Below are positions 36,104 through 45,093 of a DNA stretch of 64,000 nt, one piece after another. The number at the start of each line of letters is the position of its first letter. Position 1 is the stretch's first letter. The translations under genes were made by a program, and so were the position numbers. Source of the stretch: Metapseudomonas boanensis (GTDB lineage: Bacteria > Pseudomonadota > Gammaproteobacteria > Pseudomonadales > Pseudomonadaceae); NCBI RefSeq assembly GCF_018704125.1, contig NZ_JAGTIS010000004.1, positions 186,001 to 250,000 of the forward strand, in the 5' to 3' direction. Below the pieces are notes generated by a model, which was not told the origin of the DNA, searched no databases, and worked only from the letters and a program-made list of their open reading frames with translations.

Positions 36104-37612
36104 TCAGGCCGCATCCGCGCTCACCCCTCGAAAGGAACTGCCAGGAACGGCATCCCCATGCGGTGCATCGCTACGGTGATGGGGGCGAGATAGCGCCATG
36201 TAAACGAAGCCGATTGCAATTACGGCTGCCGCCGAGAGCAGGACTATCCAGTTATCGTACCAGGCTGCATCAGGAGTCCGAGGCCAGCAGATATTCACGA
36301 TAGCTGCCACGCCGTACACCAGGGCACCAATATTGATCAGCAGGCCAAAGCGACCAAGCTGATATTCACCGGAGGGTTTCCATCCCTTCAGACGTGCTCG
36401 CAGGGACGCAAGGATGACCATCTGGAAGGCAATGTAGATACCGACTGACGAGAAGGAAATGATCTTCAGCAGTGCATCAGCAGAAATCATCGAGCCTACG
36501 ACGATGATGCCTGGAACGATTGCAGACAGAAGCAGAGCGTAGGGCGGTACATGCTTCTCATGAGAGAACTTCGCCAGCAGAGTGCTACCGAACACCATCT
36601 TGTCGCGGGCATAGGCATAGACCAGCCGACTGGCGGCAGCCTGCAGGCTCATCGCGCAGGACAGGAAGGAAATCAGCACGACACCCAGTACCATCCAGGC
36701 GCCGACGGTGCCGAATGCAGACTTCAAGACACCCGTGACCGGGTCACCCGCAGTGCCATCGATCACAGCGCGGAAGTCCACAACCGAAAGGGTCAGCGCC
36801 AGGCACACAAAGGTTGCTGCAGCGCCACCGATGTAGATCGTGCGACGCATGGATTTGGGGATACGAAGCCCGGGATTCGGCACCTCTTCGGCGACGTCAC
36901 CGCAAGCTTCGAAGCCGTAATACTGGAACACGCCAATCAAGCTCGCCGCCAAGAACGCGCTGAGGTAGGTGCCACTCCCTTCAGCACCGAACGAGTCGAA
37001 AAGGACACTGAAGTCATGATGGCGCTCGAAGATCAGCAAGTAGCCACCGACCACCAGAGCACCAAGGATCTCCGCCGTAAAACCAATGATGGCGGCCTGA
37101 GCCAAGATGCGAGTTCCCATCAAATTGATGATGGTAGCCAGCGCCAGCACAGCCAATGCACAAATTACCGTTGCTTCGGTGGTCGGCTCAAAACCAATGA
37201 TTGACGCGGTGTAGGGGGCAGCACCATAGACCACACCCGCAATGGTCGAAAACAGCGCCATCACATAGACCCATCCGGTCATCCATGCCCACTTGCGCCC
37301 CCACAGGCGACGGGCCCATGGGTACACGCCACCCGCCAAGGGGTACTGGGAAACGATCTCGCCAAACACCAGCGCAACCAGCATCTGGCCAAAGCCGGCC
37401 ACGAAAAGAGCCCAGATCATCGGCGGCCCTCCCAGTGCGAGGGAGGTGGCGAAGAGGGTGTAAATGCCTACGACTGGCGAAAGGTAGGTGAAGCCCAGCG
37501 CGAAATTCGCCCACAGACTCATGTCCCGCCGGAATTCAGATTTGTACCCAAGCGATGCCAGGCGTGCGGCGTCAGCATCACCGGGGATGTTCTTGTGGTG
37601 ATCAGTCATCAT
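36104..37612 (-). CDS. APC-superfamily amino acid/amine permease
   Basis: This 502-residue membrane transporter has about 12 helices and the APC start (LASLGYKSEFRRDMSLWANF, then FALGFTYLSPVVGIYTLF). It resembles the amine/choline-type APC permeases that accompany amine catabolic genes. I start at the first of two adjacent ATGs (37612 and 37609), with GAGGT just upstream. As the last island gene it probably imports the amine substrate. No convincing copy of the island operator lies upstream, only an AT-rich partial resemblance near 37742-37765. Confidence 0.8.
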   Translation of the reverse strand: MMTDHHKNIPGDADAARLASLGYKSEFRRDMSLWANFALGFTYLSPVVGIYTLFATSLALGGPPMIWALFVAGFGQMLVALVFGEIVSQYPLAGGVYPWARRLWGRKWAWMTGWVYVMALFSTIAGVVYGAAPYTASIIGFEPTTEATVICALAVLALATIINLMGTRILAQAAIIGFTAEILGALVVGGYLLIFERHHDFSVLFDSFGAEGSGTYLSAFLAASLIGVFQYYGFEACGDVAEEVPNPGLRIPKSMRRTIYIGGAAATFVCLALTLSVVDFRAVIDGTAGDPVTGVLKSAFGTVGAWMVLGVVLISFLSCAMSLQAAASRLVYAYARDKMVFGSTLLAKFSHEKHVPPYALLLSAIVPGIIVVGSMISADALLKIISFSSVGIYIAFQMVILASLRARLKGWKPSGEYQLGRFGLLINIGALVYGVAAIVNICWPRTPDAAWYDNWIVLLSAAAVIAIGFVYMALSRPHHRSDAPHGDAVPGSSFRGVSADAA

Positions 37613-38421
37613 GCTACCTCGTGTCTTTTTTGTGCTTCTAGGCAGTGACGTAGTGGATAGAGCCCTTTCTATCGATACGCAGGCTTCAGGAGATGCGCAG
37701 GTGTTTATTGCTGCACACCTCAGAAATATCTGCTTAAACATCTTATGTCAAATGAAATATCTTTTCTAACACCTAATCGCTTATGCCCTGAAAGGATAGA
37801 AATCCTGGAAAAATGACGCAAAACAGATGACCAACCTCCTGGAAAAGCCGAAAGATTACCTACCAAGCCCTCTAATCGACCTCGATTAATCATGTTATTT
37901 CATATTTTTATGACTGAGATGCCGGTTGCTTCCTAGCCGCCCTCCCCAACAAGCAGGCAGGCCACCAACTCGAGGCGTTTTATTAGCGCTGGTCTCGTCT
38001 CGCCCAATCGATTGGAGACGGCATTGCTGGATCCAGGTGCCTTCGCAGGGAGTGATTCTGGCCGCACCGGTGCCCCACGTTGACCTCGCCTCCGGTGATC
38101 TTGAAGACCACCGGCAATTTATGCGCATCCGATAGAGCCCCCCTCAACCGTCCTGCGCAGATCCGGCTTGTAGTGAATGAGTCGGCCCCAGCCATTTGCG
38201 ACCATCCCAAAGCTGCCTGTCGTATCAGGCTGGAACCGGCCAGAATCCGACACACCTCTCAAACCGAAAATTTGTCCCCTTTGCGCGTGAACCTTACGTT
38301 GCGGCCCGCAGTCTTAGCCCGGCCTCGGAGTCCAGTTGCCAGCAACTCCAGCAAGACGCGTCTCCGGTTATTCCTCCGCACCTTCGACGCCAATGCCACC
38401 CATCAGAGCCGTTCGCCATCC
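37613..38421. other. Long non-coding region at the island edge
   Basis: This 809-bp region is AT-rich up to about 37920 and GC-rich afterwards, so the composition boundary of the accessory island is near 37.9 kb. It should contain the permease promoter. Open frames on both strands here lack family features. No repeat or att-like duplication was recognised. Confidence 0.5.
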
Positions 38422-39282
38422 ATGCGCCAAACCGCCCGCACCTCCTGCTTTGTCTCGCTCTGCGTCATTCCGTTGCTCCCGCTGTTCGCCACCCCCGCCC
38501 ATGCCAGCGGGGAAAGGCAATTGCAGACAGCAATCAACAGCTACCGTGCCCATCCCCAGCGCTGCGAGCGACGCACGGTCCAGGCGTTGGCGCCGCTGGC
38601 GCTGAAGTCGAGCCTGGCCTTGCCGGTCGGCTATAACGGCCGTTTACGGGAGGAGTTGAAGGCTTCCGGATATCAGGCCGTGACGGTACGCACCATCCGC
38701 CTGGTCGGGGCAGAGGACGCCGAGGCAGCCTTCACCCAGCTCCGGAGCGGATACTGTGGGGCCCTGCTGGATAAGCAGTTCACCGATATCGGCGTCAGTC
38801 GCAGAAGGAACGAGTGGCGGGTGGTGCTGGCGCGGCCCGTGCTTAATGAACATCTGGGTGATACGAGAGCTTCGGGCAAGGCCTTGCTGGCCCAGGTCAA
38901 CGCGGCACGGGCGAAGCCACGCATGTGCGGTCGTCAGCGCTTCGCCGCCGCACGGCCGCTGGCCTGGAATTCCGCCCTGGGGGCGGCGGCGCAGGAACAC
39001 AGTCGGGCAATGGCCAACGGCAACTACTTTGCACACCGAGGCCACGACGGTGACTCGCCTGCGGATCGGGCACGGGCCGCAGGCTACCGGGGCCGGCAAA
39101 TCGGAGAGAACATTGCCGCCGGACAAGGCTCACCGAGCAAGGCAATGGAGGGCTGGCTCGCCAGCCCCGGGCATTGCGCGAACCTGATGAACCCGCGGTT
39201 TACCCAGGTTGGCGCGGCCTATGCGACGCAATCGCGTAGCGACGCGGGCATCTACTGGACGATGCTGTTCGGTGCGCCCTGA
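38422..39282 (+). CDS. Secreted CAP (SCP-like) domain protein
   Basis: This 286-residue protein has a signal peptide (MRQTARTSCFVSLCVIPLLP, cleavage after HAS). The first half is a DUF-like region with LKASGYQAVTVRTIRLVG. The second half is a CAP/SCP domain with QEHSRAMANGNYFAHRGHDG, IGENIAAGQGSPSKAMEGWL and SPGHCANLMNPRFTQVG, including the two cavity His. CAP proteins are extracellular; the bacterial ones have varied or unknown functions. The frame continues upstream to 38080 but without protein-like sequence, so I start at the ATG before the signal peptide. Confidence 0.8.
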   Translation: MRQTARTSCFVSLCVIPLLPLFATPAHASGERQLQTAINSYRAHPQRCERRTVQALAPLALKSSLALPVGYNGRLREELKASGYQAVTVRTIRLVGAEDAEAAFTQLRSGYCGALLDKQFTDIGVSRRRNEWRVVLARPVLNEHLGDTRASGKALLAQVNAARAKPRMCGRQRFAAARPLAWNSALGAAAQEHSRAMANGNYFAHRGHDGDSPADRARAAGYRGRQIGENIAAGQGSPSKAMEGWLASPGHCANLMNPRFTQVGAAYATQSRSDAGIYWTMLFGAP

Positions 39283-39533
39283 GTTGCGGCCACGGATATA
39301 CCGCGTGCGGGCAATACCATAGTCGTTCGCGAGAACGGGACATTTTCCAGAAGGCTCATGTCGGGTCAGCTCCAGCCATTCACAACCGACAGCACCGGCC
39401 CAAATCTGCCGGTGCCGACCAGCCATTAACTGACATCCTGGTTATCAGGAGGCCGTTGACTCTTACAGTGCTTCCGCACTGAAGAAATCAGGCGTAATGT
39501 AGACCTCTCAACTTTTTATGTTTTGATCTCTAC

Positions 39534-40478
39534 ATGAAACATTGGCTTGCACTCGTCATCGGCCTGCCCACTGCCAACGCCACCGCACGCATGCGTGCCT
39601 GGCGTGCCTTGAAGGCCTGCGGCGCTGCCGTGCTGCGAGACGGCGTTTATTTGCTGCCGAATAACGCAACCTGTCACGAAGCCCTGGTAGCCATCGAACG
39701 AGACATCCTTTCCATCAAGGGCACTGCTTATCTGCTGCCAATCAACGATCCCAAGGGCGAACGCTTCATGGCTCTGTTCGACCGGGTCGAGGAGTACGCC
39801 GCGTTGCGGGTCGATATTGAAGAATGCCGTGAACAGCTGACTTCGGCGAATGCGCTGACGTCCACCAGGCAGATTCGCAAGCTACGCAAGGCGTTTGCCC
39901 AGCTCTGCGCCATCGACTTCTTCCCAGGAGACGCCCGGCAACAGACCGATGCGGCCCTGCAGGAGCTGGAGGCCGCCGTCAGCAAAGCCTTGTCGGCGGA
40001 TGAGCCAAGTAGCCATGATCTGCCGATGAGGGTACTCAGCCGCGGGGACTTCCAAGGCCGTCTCTGGGCGACCCGAAAGCGCCCCTGGGTCGATCGCCTG
40101 GCCAGTGCCTGGCTGATCCAACGGTTCATCGACCGTGATGCGCGCATTCTCTGGCTCGATGCGCCCGGCGACTGCCCTGCCGATGCGTTGGGTTTTGATT
40201 TTGACGGCGCCACCTTCAGCCATATCGGCCATCGCGTCACCTTCGAGACCCTGCAAGCCAGCTTCGAACTGGAGATGCCTGGGCTGGACCGGGTCGCGGC
40301 CCTCGTCCATTACCTCGATGTGGGCGGAGCTGCGCCTGCGGAGGCGGCCGGTATCGAGCGGGTGCTGGCGGGGCTGCGTGAAACCATTGCCGATGACGAT
40401 CAACTTCTGGCCGCGGCCGGCGCCATCTTCGATGGGTTGCTGGCCGCTTTCGTAAAGGATGAAAACTCCAATGAGTGA
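39534..40478 (+). CDS. chrB: Chromate resistance protein ChrB
   Basis: The 314-residue ChrB has an N-terminal domain with LRDGVYLLPN and LLPINDPKGERFMALFDR, and a C-terminal chrome-domain with WATRKRPWVDRLASAWLIQR and HRVTFETLQASFELE. In studied operons ChrB acts as a chromate-responsive regulator of the efflux gene chrA. It overlaps chrA by 8 nt (ATGAGTGA). No ribosome site is visible before its ATG, so a leaderless start is possible. Confidence 0.88.
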   Translation: MKHWLALVIGLPTANATARMRAWRALKACGAAVLRDGVYLLPNNATCHEALVAIERDILSIKGTAYLLPINDPKGERFMALFDRVEEYAALRVDIEECREQLTSANALTSTRQIRKLRKAFAQLCAIDFFPGDARQQTDAALQELEAAVSKALSADEPSSHDLPMRVLSRGDFQGRLWATRKRPWVDRLASAWLIQRFIDRDARILWLDAPGDCPADALGFDFDGATFSHIGHRVTFETLQASFELEMPGLDRVAALVHYLDVGGAAPAEAAGIERVLAGLRETIADDDQLLAAAGAIFDGLLAAFVKDENSNE

Positions 40479-41835
40479 AACCACTGTGCCGCCAGCAGAG
40501 CAGGGCCAATCGAGCATCGCCCCTGTCAGCCTGCTCCAGGCGTTCCTGTTCTGGCTGAAGCTGGGATTCATCAGTTTCGGCGGCCCGGCCGGGCAGATAT
40601 CGATCATGCACCAGGAGCTGGTGGAACGCCGCCGCTGGATCTCCGAGCGCAGGTTCCTGCACGCGCTGAACTACTGCATGTTGCTGCCCGGGCCGGAAGC
40701 CCAGCAGTTGGCCACCTACATTGGCTGGCTGATGCACCGCACCTGGGGCGGGGTGATCGCAGGCGCCCTTTTCGTCCTGCCTTCGCTGTTCATTCTCATC
40801 GCCCTGTCGTGGGTCTATATCGCTTACGGTGATGTGCCTGCGGTGGAAGGCTTGTTCTATGGCATCAAGCCGGCGGTGACCGCCATCGTCGTCCAGGCGG
40901 CCCATCGCATCGGCTCGCGTGCGTTGAAGAACAACTGGCTGTGGACGATTGCTGCAGCGTCCTTCGTGGCCATCTTCGCCCTCGATGTGCCGTTCCCGAT
41001 GATCGTGCTGGGGGCTGCAGTGCTCGGCTATTTCGGCGGCCGGTTCGCGCCGACAAAATTCAGCGTCGGCGGTGGCCATGGTGCAGCGAAGCATTCTTTT
41101 GGCCCGGCGCTGATCGATGACGACACGCCGCCAGCGGCACATGTCCGTTTCCGCTGGTCACGCCTGGCACTGCTGCTGGTAGTCGGTGCAATCCTCTGGA
41201 CCTTGCCCATGGGCCTGCTGACCGCGGCCTTCGGCTGGCAAGGCACCCTGACCCAAATGGGCTGGTTTTTCACCAAGGCGGCGCTACTGACATTCGGCGG
41301 CGCCTATGCGGTGCTGCCTTATGTGTACCAGGGCGCGGTGAGCCACTACGGCTGGCTGACCCCAGCCCAGATGATCGATGGCCTGGCGCTGGGTGAAACC
41401 ACGCCAGGCCCGCTGATCATGGTCGTCGCCTTCGTCGGTTTCGTCGGTGGCTACGTGCAGCCGATGTTCGGTGCCGAGCAGGCCTTCCTGGCTGGCGCGG
41501 TGGCCGCGGCCCTGGTCACCTGGTTCACCTTTCTCCCCTCTTTCCTGTTCATTCTCGCGGGCGGCCCTTTGGTGGAGTCCACCCACAACGAGCTGAAATT
41601 CACCGCGCCGCTGACCGGCATCACCGCCGCCGTGGTCGGGGTGATCCTCAACCTGGCGCTGTTCTTCGGCTACCACGTGCTCTGGCCGGAAGGCTTCAGT
41701 GGTCGCTTCGACTGGCCCTCGGCGCTAATCGCGCTGGGGGCGGCCGTTGCCTTGTTCCGCCTCAAGCGGGGCGTAATCCAGGTGCTGGTCGGCTGTGCCC
41801 TGGTCGGGCTGGTGGTGCACTTGCTGCAAAACTGA
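40471..41835 (+). CDS. chrA: Chromate transporter ChrA
   Basis: This 454-residue long-chain CHR protein has two homologous halves. The first begins FLFWLKLGFISFGGPAGQIS and continues LNYCMLLPGPEAQQLATYIG. The second has FFTKAALLTFGGAYAVLPYV and LALGETTPGPLIMVVAFVGF. The family exports chromate using the proton gradient. I place the start at 40471 (AAGGAT about 10 nt upstream), overlapping chrB. A rhodanese gene follows 10 bp after its stop. Confidence 0.92.
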   Translation: MSETTVPPAEQGQSSIAPVSLLQAFLFWLKLGFISFGGPAGQISIMHQELVERRRWISERRFLHALNYCMLLPGPEAQQLATYIGWLMHRTWGGVIAGALFVLPSLFILIALSWVYIAYGDVPAVEGLFYGIKPAVTAIVVQAAHRIGSRALKNNWLWTIAAASFVAIFALDVPFPMIVLGAAVLGYFGGRFAPTKFSVGGGHGAAKHSFGPALIDDDTPPAAHVRFRWSRLALLLVVGAILWTLPMGLLTAAFGWQGTLTQMGWFFTKAALLTFGGAYAVLPYVYQGAVSHYGWLTPAQMIDGLALGETTPGPLIMVVAFVGFVGGYVQPMFGAEQAFLAGAVAAALVTWFTFLPSFLFILAGGPLVESTHNELKFTAPLTGITAAVVGVILNLALFFGYHVLWPEGFSGRFDWPSALIALGAAVALFRLKRGVIQVLVGCALVGLVVHLLQN

Positions 41836-41845
41836 GAGGTGGACG

Positions 41846-42172
41846 ATGAGTCGTATCTCGATCTGTGAATTGGCGGAATGGCGGGCCGCCAGCCGAGCCT
41901 TCACCCTGCTGGACGTGCGCCGCGCGAATGCGCGGCAGGCCGACTCAGCCGAGATTGCCGGCGCGCAATGGCGTGACCCTGAGGCCGTGTTCAGTTGGAA
42001 AGATCAGGTTTTGCGCGACCGGCCAGCGATTGTGTATTGCGCCCATGGCCGCGAGATCAGCCAGGGGATTGCTGCCACACTGGAGGCACTGGGACTCGAC
42101 GCACGCTACCTGATTGACGGATTCGCCGGTTGGCGCGATGCCGGCCAGCCCACCCAGAGCCTATCCACATAG
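41846..42172 (+). CDS. Rhodanese-domain protein of the chromate operon
   Basis: This 108-residue single rhodanese domain has the catalytic loop IVYCAHGREISQG with Cys and CH2A/CH2B-type motifs (LLDVRRANARQADSAEIAGA, LIDGFAGWRDAGQP). It follows chrA after 10 bp with GAGGTGG as ribosome site. Rhodanese genes (chrE type) occur in some chr operons, where handling of thiol-chromate products has been proposed. Confidence 0.85.
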   Translation: MSRISICELAEWRAASRAFTLLDVRRANARQADSAEIAGAQWRDPEAVFSWKDQVLRDRPAIVYCAHGREISQGIAATLEALGLDARYLIDGFAGWRDAGQPTQSLST

Positions 42173-42234
42173 GTAGCAGTTGCTTCACGAATGCTGCCCC
42201 GACGTCGCTCAATAAAGCCGCTGCGTTCGGTGCA

Positions 42235-42978
42235 CTACACTACTGCGCGCAGCAGATGCAGGGCCATCAGGTGCCCCGGGTAGAACAAATACCCCCAGCG
42301 CTTCACGGGCCAGACGCTGAAGTTGGCCTGTTGGCGCAGCAGCCAGAGACCAAGGATAGGTGCCGCAAAAGCCGTGGTCAGGAGCAGCAGCGGGTAAAGC
42401 TGCAACTCCGCTACTCCAGTCAGCAGATGGCTCCGTGAGTTGCTCAGCACGCACAACACCGCGGGCAACAGCCATAGCCACCCAGGCTGTTTGATCGCCA
42501 ACAGCAGTGCAGCAGGAATCAGCGCACCGATGAAGCCATACATCAGCGGGGCACTCAGCATATAGGCCAGGACGGCAGCAGCCGAGGCCATCACGGCGCC
42601 GGGCAAGGTCTGGTGATGGACGCCCCAGGCGATCACCAGCCCGAGTGCCAGGGTGGGTAGCACGTTGAGTGAGGCCGAATGGCTGGAGTAGATCCGGTAA
42701 GGCACCTCGGACAGTGCCGCAAATACCAACAGCCACCCCAGATAGCGCACATTTTGCGACGTGAAGAGATCGCCAACTTTTGAGCGAGCGACATTCGCAG
42801 CGATGGCCAGGCAAAAAAACGGATAGGCAATCCGCCCCGGTACGAACAGGCCGCTCAACTCGGGCCAGACGTAGCGCAGGTGATCCAACGCCATGGTCAA
42901 CATGGCGAGCCACTTCACCAGATCGAGGGTGCCGTTTCGGCATTGGACCTCAAGCTGTCGATCTACCAGGGCGGTCAT
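42235..42978 (-). CDS. TraX-family membrane protein
   Basis: This 247-residue membrane protein has about eight hydrophobic segments and the TraX pattern: LDLVKWLAMLTMALDHLRYV, GRIAYPFFCLAIAANVARS, YFFYP-type end GYLFYPGHLMALHLLR. TraX of the F plasmid is needed for N-acetylation of pilin. Chromosomal copies are common in pseudomonads and their targets are unknown. Its start overlaps the yqaA-like stop (ATGA). Confidence 0.85.
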   Translation of the reverse strand: MTALVDRQLEVQCRNGTLDLVKWLAMLTMALDHLRYVWPELSGLFVPGRIAYPFFCLAIAANVARSKVGDLFTSQNVRYLGWLLVFAALSEVPYRIYSSHSASLNVLPTLALGLVIAWGVHHQTLPGAVMASAAAVLAYMLSAPLMYGFIGALIPAALLLAIKQPGWLWLLPAVLCVLSNSRSHLLTGVAELQLYPLLLLTTAFAAPILGLWLLRQQANFSVWPVKRWGYLFYPGHLMALHLLRAVV

Positions 42979-43415
42979 CCTGCCCAGCCCAGGGTCAGTG
43001 CGGTAAGCGCCAGGTAGCGCCCCCCCTTGGCGAGGATAACGATCATGAGGAAACTCCAGAGCGGCTCTCGCATGAGGCCCGCAACCACGGTGAGCGGGTC
43101 ACCGATGATCGGCACCCAACTCGCCAATAGCGACCAACGTCCGTACCGGTGGTAAGCCTGCCGGGCTCTGTCCAGGTTGCTTTCGCTGACGGGAAACCAG
43201 CGTTTGTGGCGAAAGTGCTCCACATAACGGCCCAGCCACCAATTCACCATCGAACCCAGCACGTTGCCCGTGATCGCGACAGCCAGCAACACCTGGGCAG
43301 GATACTGGTCGGTAAGCAGCAGGCCGACCAGTACGGCCTCCGATTGCAAGGGCAACAGCGTGGCGGCACCGAATGCCGCCAGGAAGAGGCCGAAATAACC
43401 CGTTGGTTCCCACAT
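42975..43415 (-). CDS. YqaA/VTT-family small membrane protein
   Basis: The 146-residue protein has four hydrophobic segments and the YqaA subgroup of the VTT/DedA domain: GATLLPLQSEAVLVGLL, ITGNVLGSMVNWWLGRYVEH and ASWVPIIGDPLTVVAGLM. Possible lipid flippase or ion-coupled transport roles have been discussed for the superfamily. It heads a two-gene unit with the TraX-like gene. Confidence 0.8.
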   Translation of the reverse strand: MWEPTGYFGLFLAAFGAATLLPLQSEAVLVGLLLTDQYPAQVLLAVAITGNVLGSMVNWWLGRYVEHFRHKRWFPVSESNLDRARQAYHRYGRWSLLASWVPIIGDPLTVVAGLMREPLWSFLMIVILAKGGRYLALTALTLGWAG

Positions 43416-43851
43416 TTGAAAGCAGTCCTGTGCGCTCAGCCCTATCCAGTCACGCGCGACTGTTTTCGATCATGGTGACGATGCAGCGCAACGGCCTTGT
43501 GTCCGACTTCGCCATTACGAGGGTGTTGATGGTCGTGTTCCTGACTATTAGCAGGCCGTGCCCTCTGTGCAAGGCTGCTGACGGCCGCACATTATCCGTC
43601 TGGGAGGACAGGATCAATTTCGCCGCCCCTCTCGTTGGCTTCCCGGGGCACCGAATGCCCTGCTGTCGGCCGACGCCCGAGCCCTGCACGAAGCAGCCTA
43701 TGACCGCGCCCGGAAAAAAGGCCATCTGCAGAAACTGCCGCTATGAACATGCCGTAAGGCGACGTGCCACCAGGGCAGGAAGAACGATATACGCCGGTCA
43801 TACGAGGGAAGGGGCAATCCGCGTAATGGCTTCTGCCAAAGCCACCCAAAC
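43416..43851. other. Non-coding spacer
   Basis: This 436-bp region lies between the YqaA-like and DUF3703 genes. Several open frames exist on both strands but none shows domain features or a ribosome site. It looks non-coding. Confidence 0.5.
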
Positions 43852-44202
43852 TCAACGGAGGCTCTTTCCATCCAGTAATTGCTGGAGTTCGTCGGCGATT
43901 GGCATCGGCGCGAAAGCGCTGACCCGCGCGCGCCCCGTATTCCCGGCCGGCACCCAGATTCTGGAAAACAACAGGGCGGCAACGATACGGGGTAACTGGC
44001 CTGCCACCTCGCGGTAATCACGGGCCTGCCAGCCCAACTGCAACATCATCCAATGCGACTTTGCGTGCAGGTAGGGCCGAGTCTGCGTGAGGATGTGGGC
44101 CCGCTCCAGCCAGCGAAAGGCATCGTCGCTCTGCTGTTTGCGCATCGAATGCCCGGCTTGCTCGAATGCTTCGTCGATCGCGGAGTGCAGTGCATCTTTC
44201 AT
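43852..44202 (-). CDS. DUF3703 family protein
   Basis: This 116-residue helical protein contains WLERAHILTQTRPYLHAKSH and WMMLQLGWQARDYREVAGQL and GRIxPA-type NTGRARVSAFAPMPI, the pattern of DUF3703. Its role is unknown; copies are often found near metal or organic acid transport genes. ATG 44202 with GAGGGG upstream is preferred to an earlier frame start. It is divergent from the operon beginning at 44419. Confidence 0.75.
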   Translation of the reverse strand: MKDALHSAIDEAFEQAGHSMRKQQSDDAFRWLERAHILTQTRPYLHAKSHWMMLQLGWQARDYREVAGQLPRIVAALLFSRIWVPAGNTGRARVSAFAPMPIADELQQLLDGKSLR

Positions 44203-44341
44203 AGTTACCCCTCGGTTCAAAGGCTGCAGAGAGCGCTCAAGGCGAGCCCCTCACAGCAAAAGTAAAAACCCTGTAGTTACTAAAAGGTCAAGAGCCTGCC
44301 GCGAGGGGCCGCTTGCATCACGGCATAGCGATGCATACCCG

Positions 44342-44377
44342 CCTTAAGGTTTCTTCAGAGTCCCTTAAGACTTCCTC
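44342..44377 (+). promoter_or_regulatory. Direct-repeat operator candidate before the biosynthetic operon
   Basis: CCTTAAGGTTTCTTC (44342-44356) and CCTTAAGACTTCCTC (44363-44377) match at 12 of 15 positions and are spaced 21 bp, two helical turns. CTTAAG-type direct repeats are the usual binding pattern of PmrA/QseB-like OmpR regulators. The operon itself ends with such a regulator (48691-49353), 42 bp upstream of whose first gene this site lies. Confidence 0.55.
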
Positions 44378-44418
44378 CAGATACTGCCCACATTCCCACT
44401 GTTGCCTGGAGGGCAGTC

Positions 44419-45093
44419 ATGAACAGTGTCGAGTGGCACGAAGCGTTCCCCTTTTCTTTCGGACATGAGCCACAACAGCACTACCTTTCCCTGATGCAGC
44501 CTAGTGACCACGGGCGCACCAACGTCGAATCCTTCATTCAAAACCGTTTTCGGCACGTGCACGGCGCAGATGTGCGCCAGTTCATGCCTGAGCTGCTGGC
44601 CATGCGTAATCACCATGGTGCACTGAATGCGGCGGTGGGCATCCGTCTCGCCGACGGCAACCCGCTGTTCCTCGAGCAATACCTGGAGTCTCCCGTGGAG
44701 AACCGGTTGTCCGCCTTGGCATCCAGGCCGGTGGCACGTCATCAGGTAGTGGAAGTAGGCAACCTGGCGTCCATGAGTGCCGGCAATGCCCGGTTGATCA
44801 TCGTCGCCGTGACCTGGCTGCTGGCCAGGCGCGGACTGGAATGGGTGGTGTTTACCGGTGCCACAACCCTCATCAACAGCTTCCGCCGTCTGGGTCTCGA
44901 CCCATTGGTGCTCGGCCAGGCAGACCCGCAACGCCTCGGTCAGGAGCGCGAACTCTGGGGCACCTATTACGAGCAGCGGCCTCAGGTCTTTGCTGGCAAC
45001 ATCCTTTACGGCTACGCACAGCTGGAGCAGTGCGGGGTCTTCGACCGCCTGGGTTTCCCGCAAATCATGCTGGAGGCTGACCATGCGGCCTGA
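44419..45093 (+). CDS. Thermostable hemolysin family protein (GNAT-like)
   Basis: The 224-residue protein matches the T_hemolysin family (PF12261). Diagnostic parts are VESFIQNRFRHVHGADVRQF, then VGIRLADGNPLFLEQYL, EVGNLASMSAGNARLIIVAV and FTGATTLINSFRRLGLDPLV. The family name comes from Vibrio delta-hemolysin, but the sequence has the look of an N-acyltransferase/autoinducer-synthase fold. There is no signal peptide. It overlaps the acyl ligase gene by 11 nt. I infer an acyl-transfer role in the operon rather than a toxin. Confidence 0.8.
   Translation: MNSVEWHEAFPFSFGHEPQQHYLSLMQPSDHGRTNVESFIQNRFRHVHGADVRQFMPELLAMRNHHGALNAAVGIRLADGNPLFLEQYLESPVENRLSALASRPVARHQVVEVGNLASMSAGNARLIIVAVTWLLARRGLEWVVFTGATTLINSFRRLGLDPLVLGQADPQRLGQERELWGTYYEQRPQVFAGNILYGYAQLEQCGVFDRLGFPQIMLEADHAA

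Noticed and set aside
37742-37920. Copy of the island operator upstream of the APC permease
   Set aside because: Only an AT-rich partial resemblance (GATATTTCATTTGACAT on the minus strand); the AAACC core and right arm are missing.
37983-38255. Open frame with FKITGGEVNVGHRCGQN on the minus strand
   Set aside because: No ribosome site, no domain and no similarity I could recall; treated as non-coding.
43416-43851. Several open frames of 80-100 codons on both strands
   Set aside because: None has a ribosome site or domain pattern, and frames on both strands are equally long, as expected by chance in high GC.
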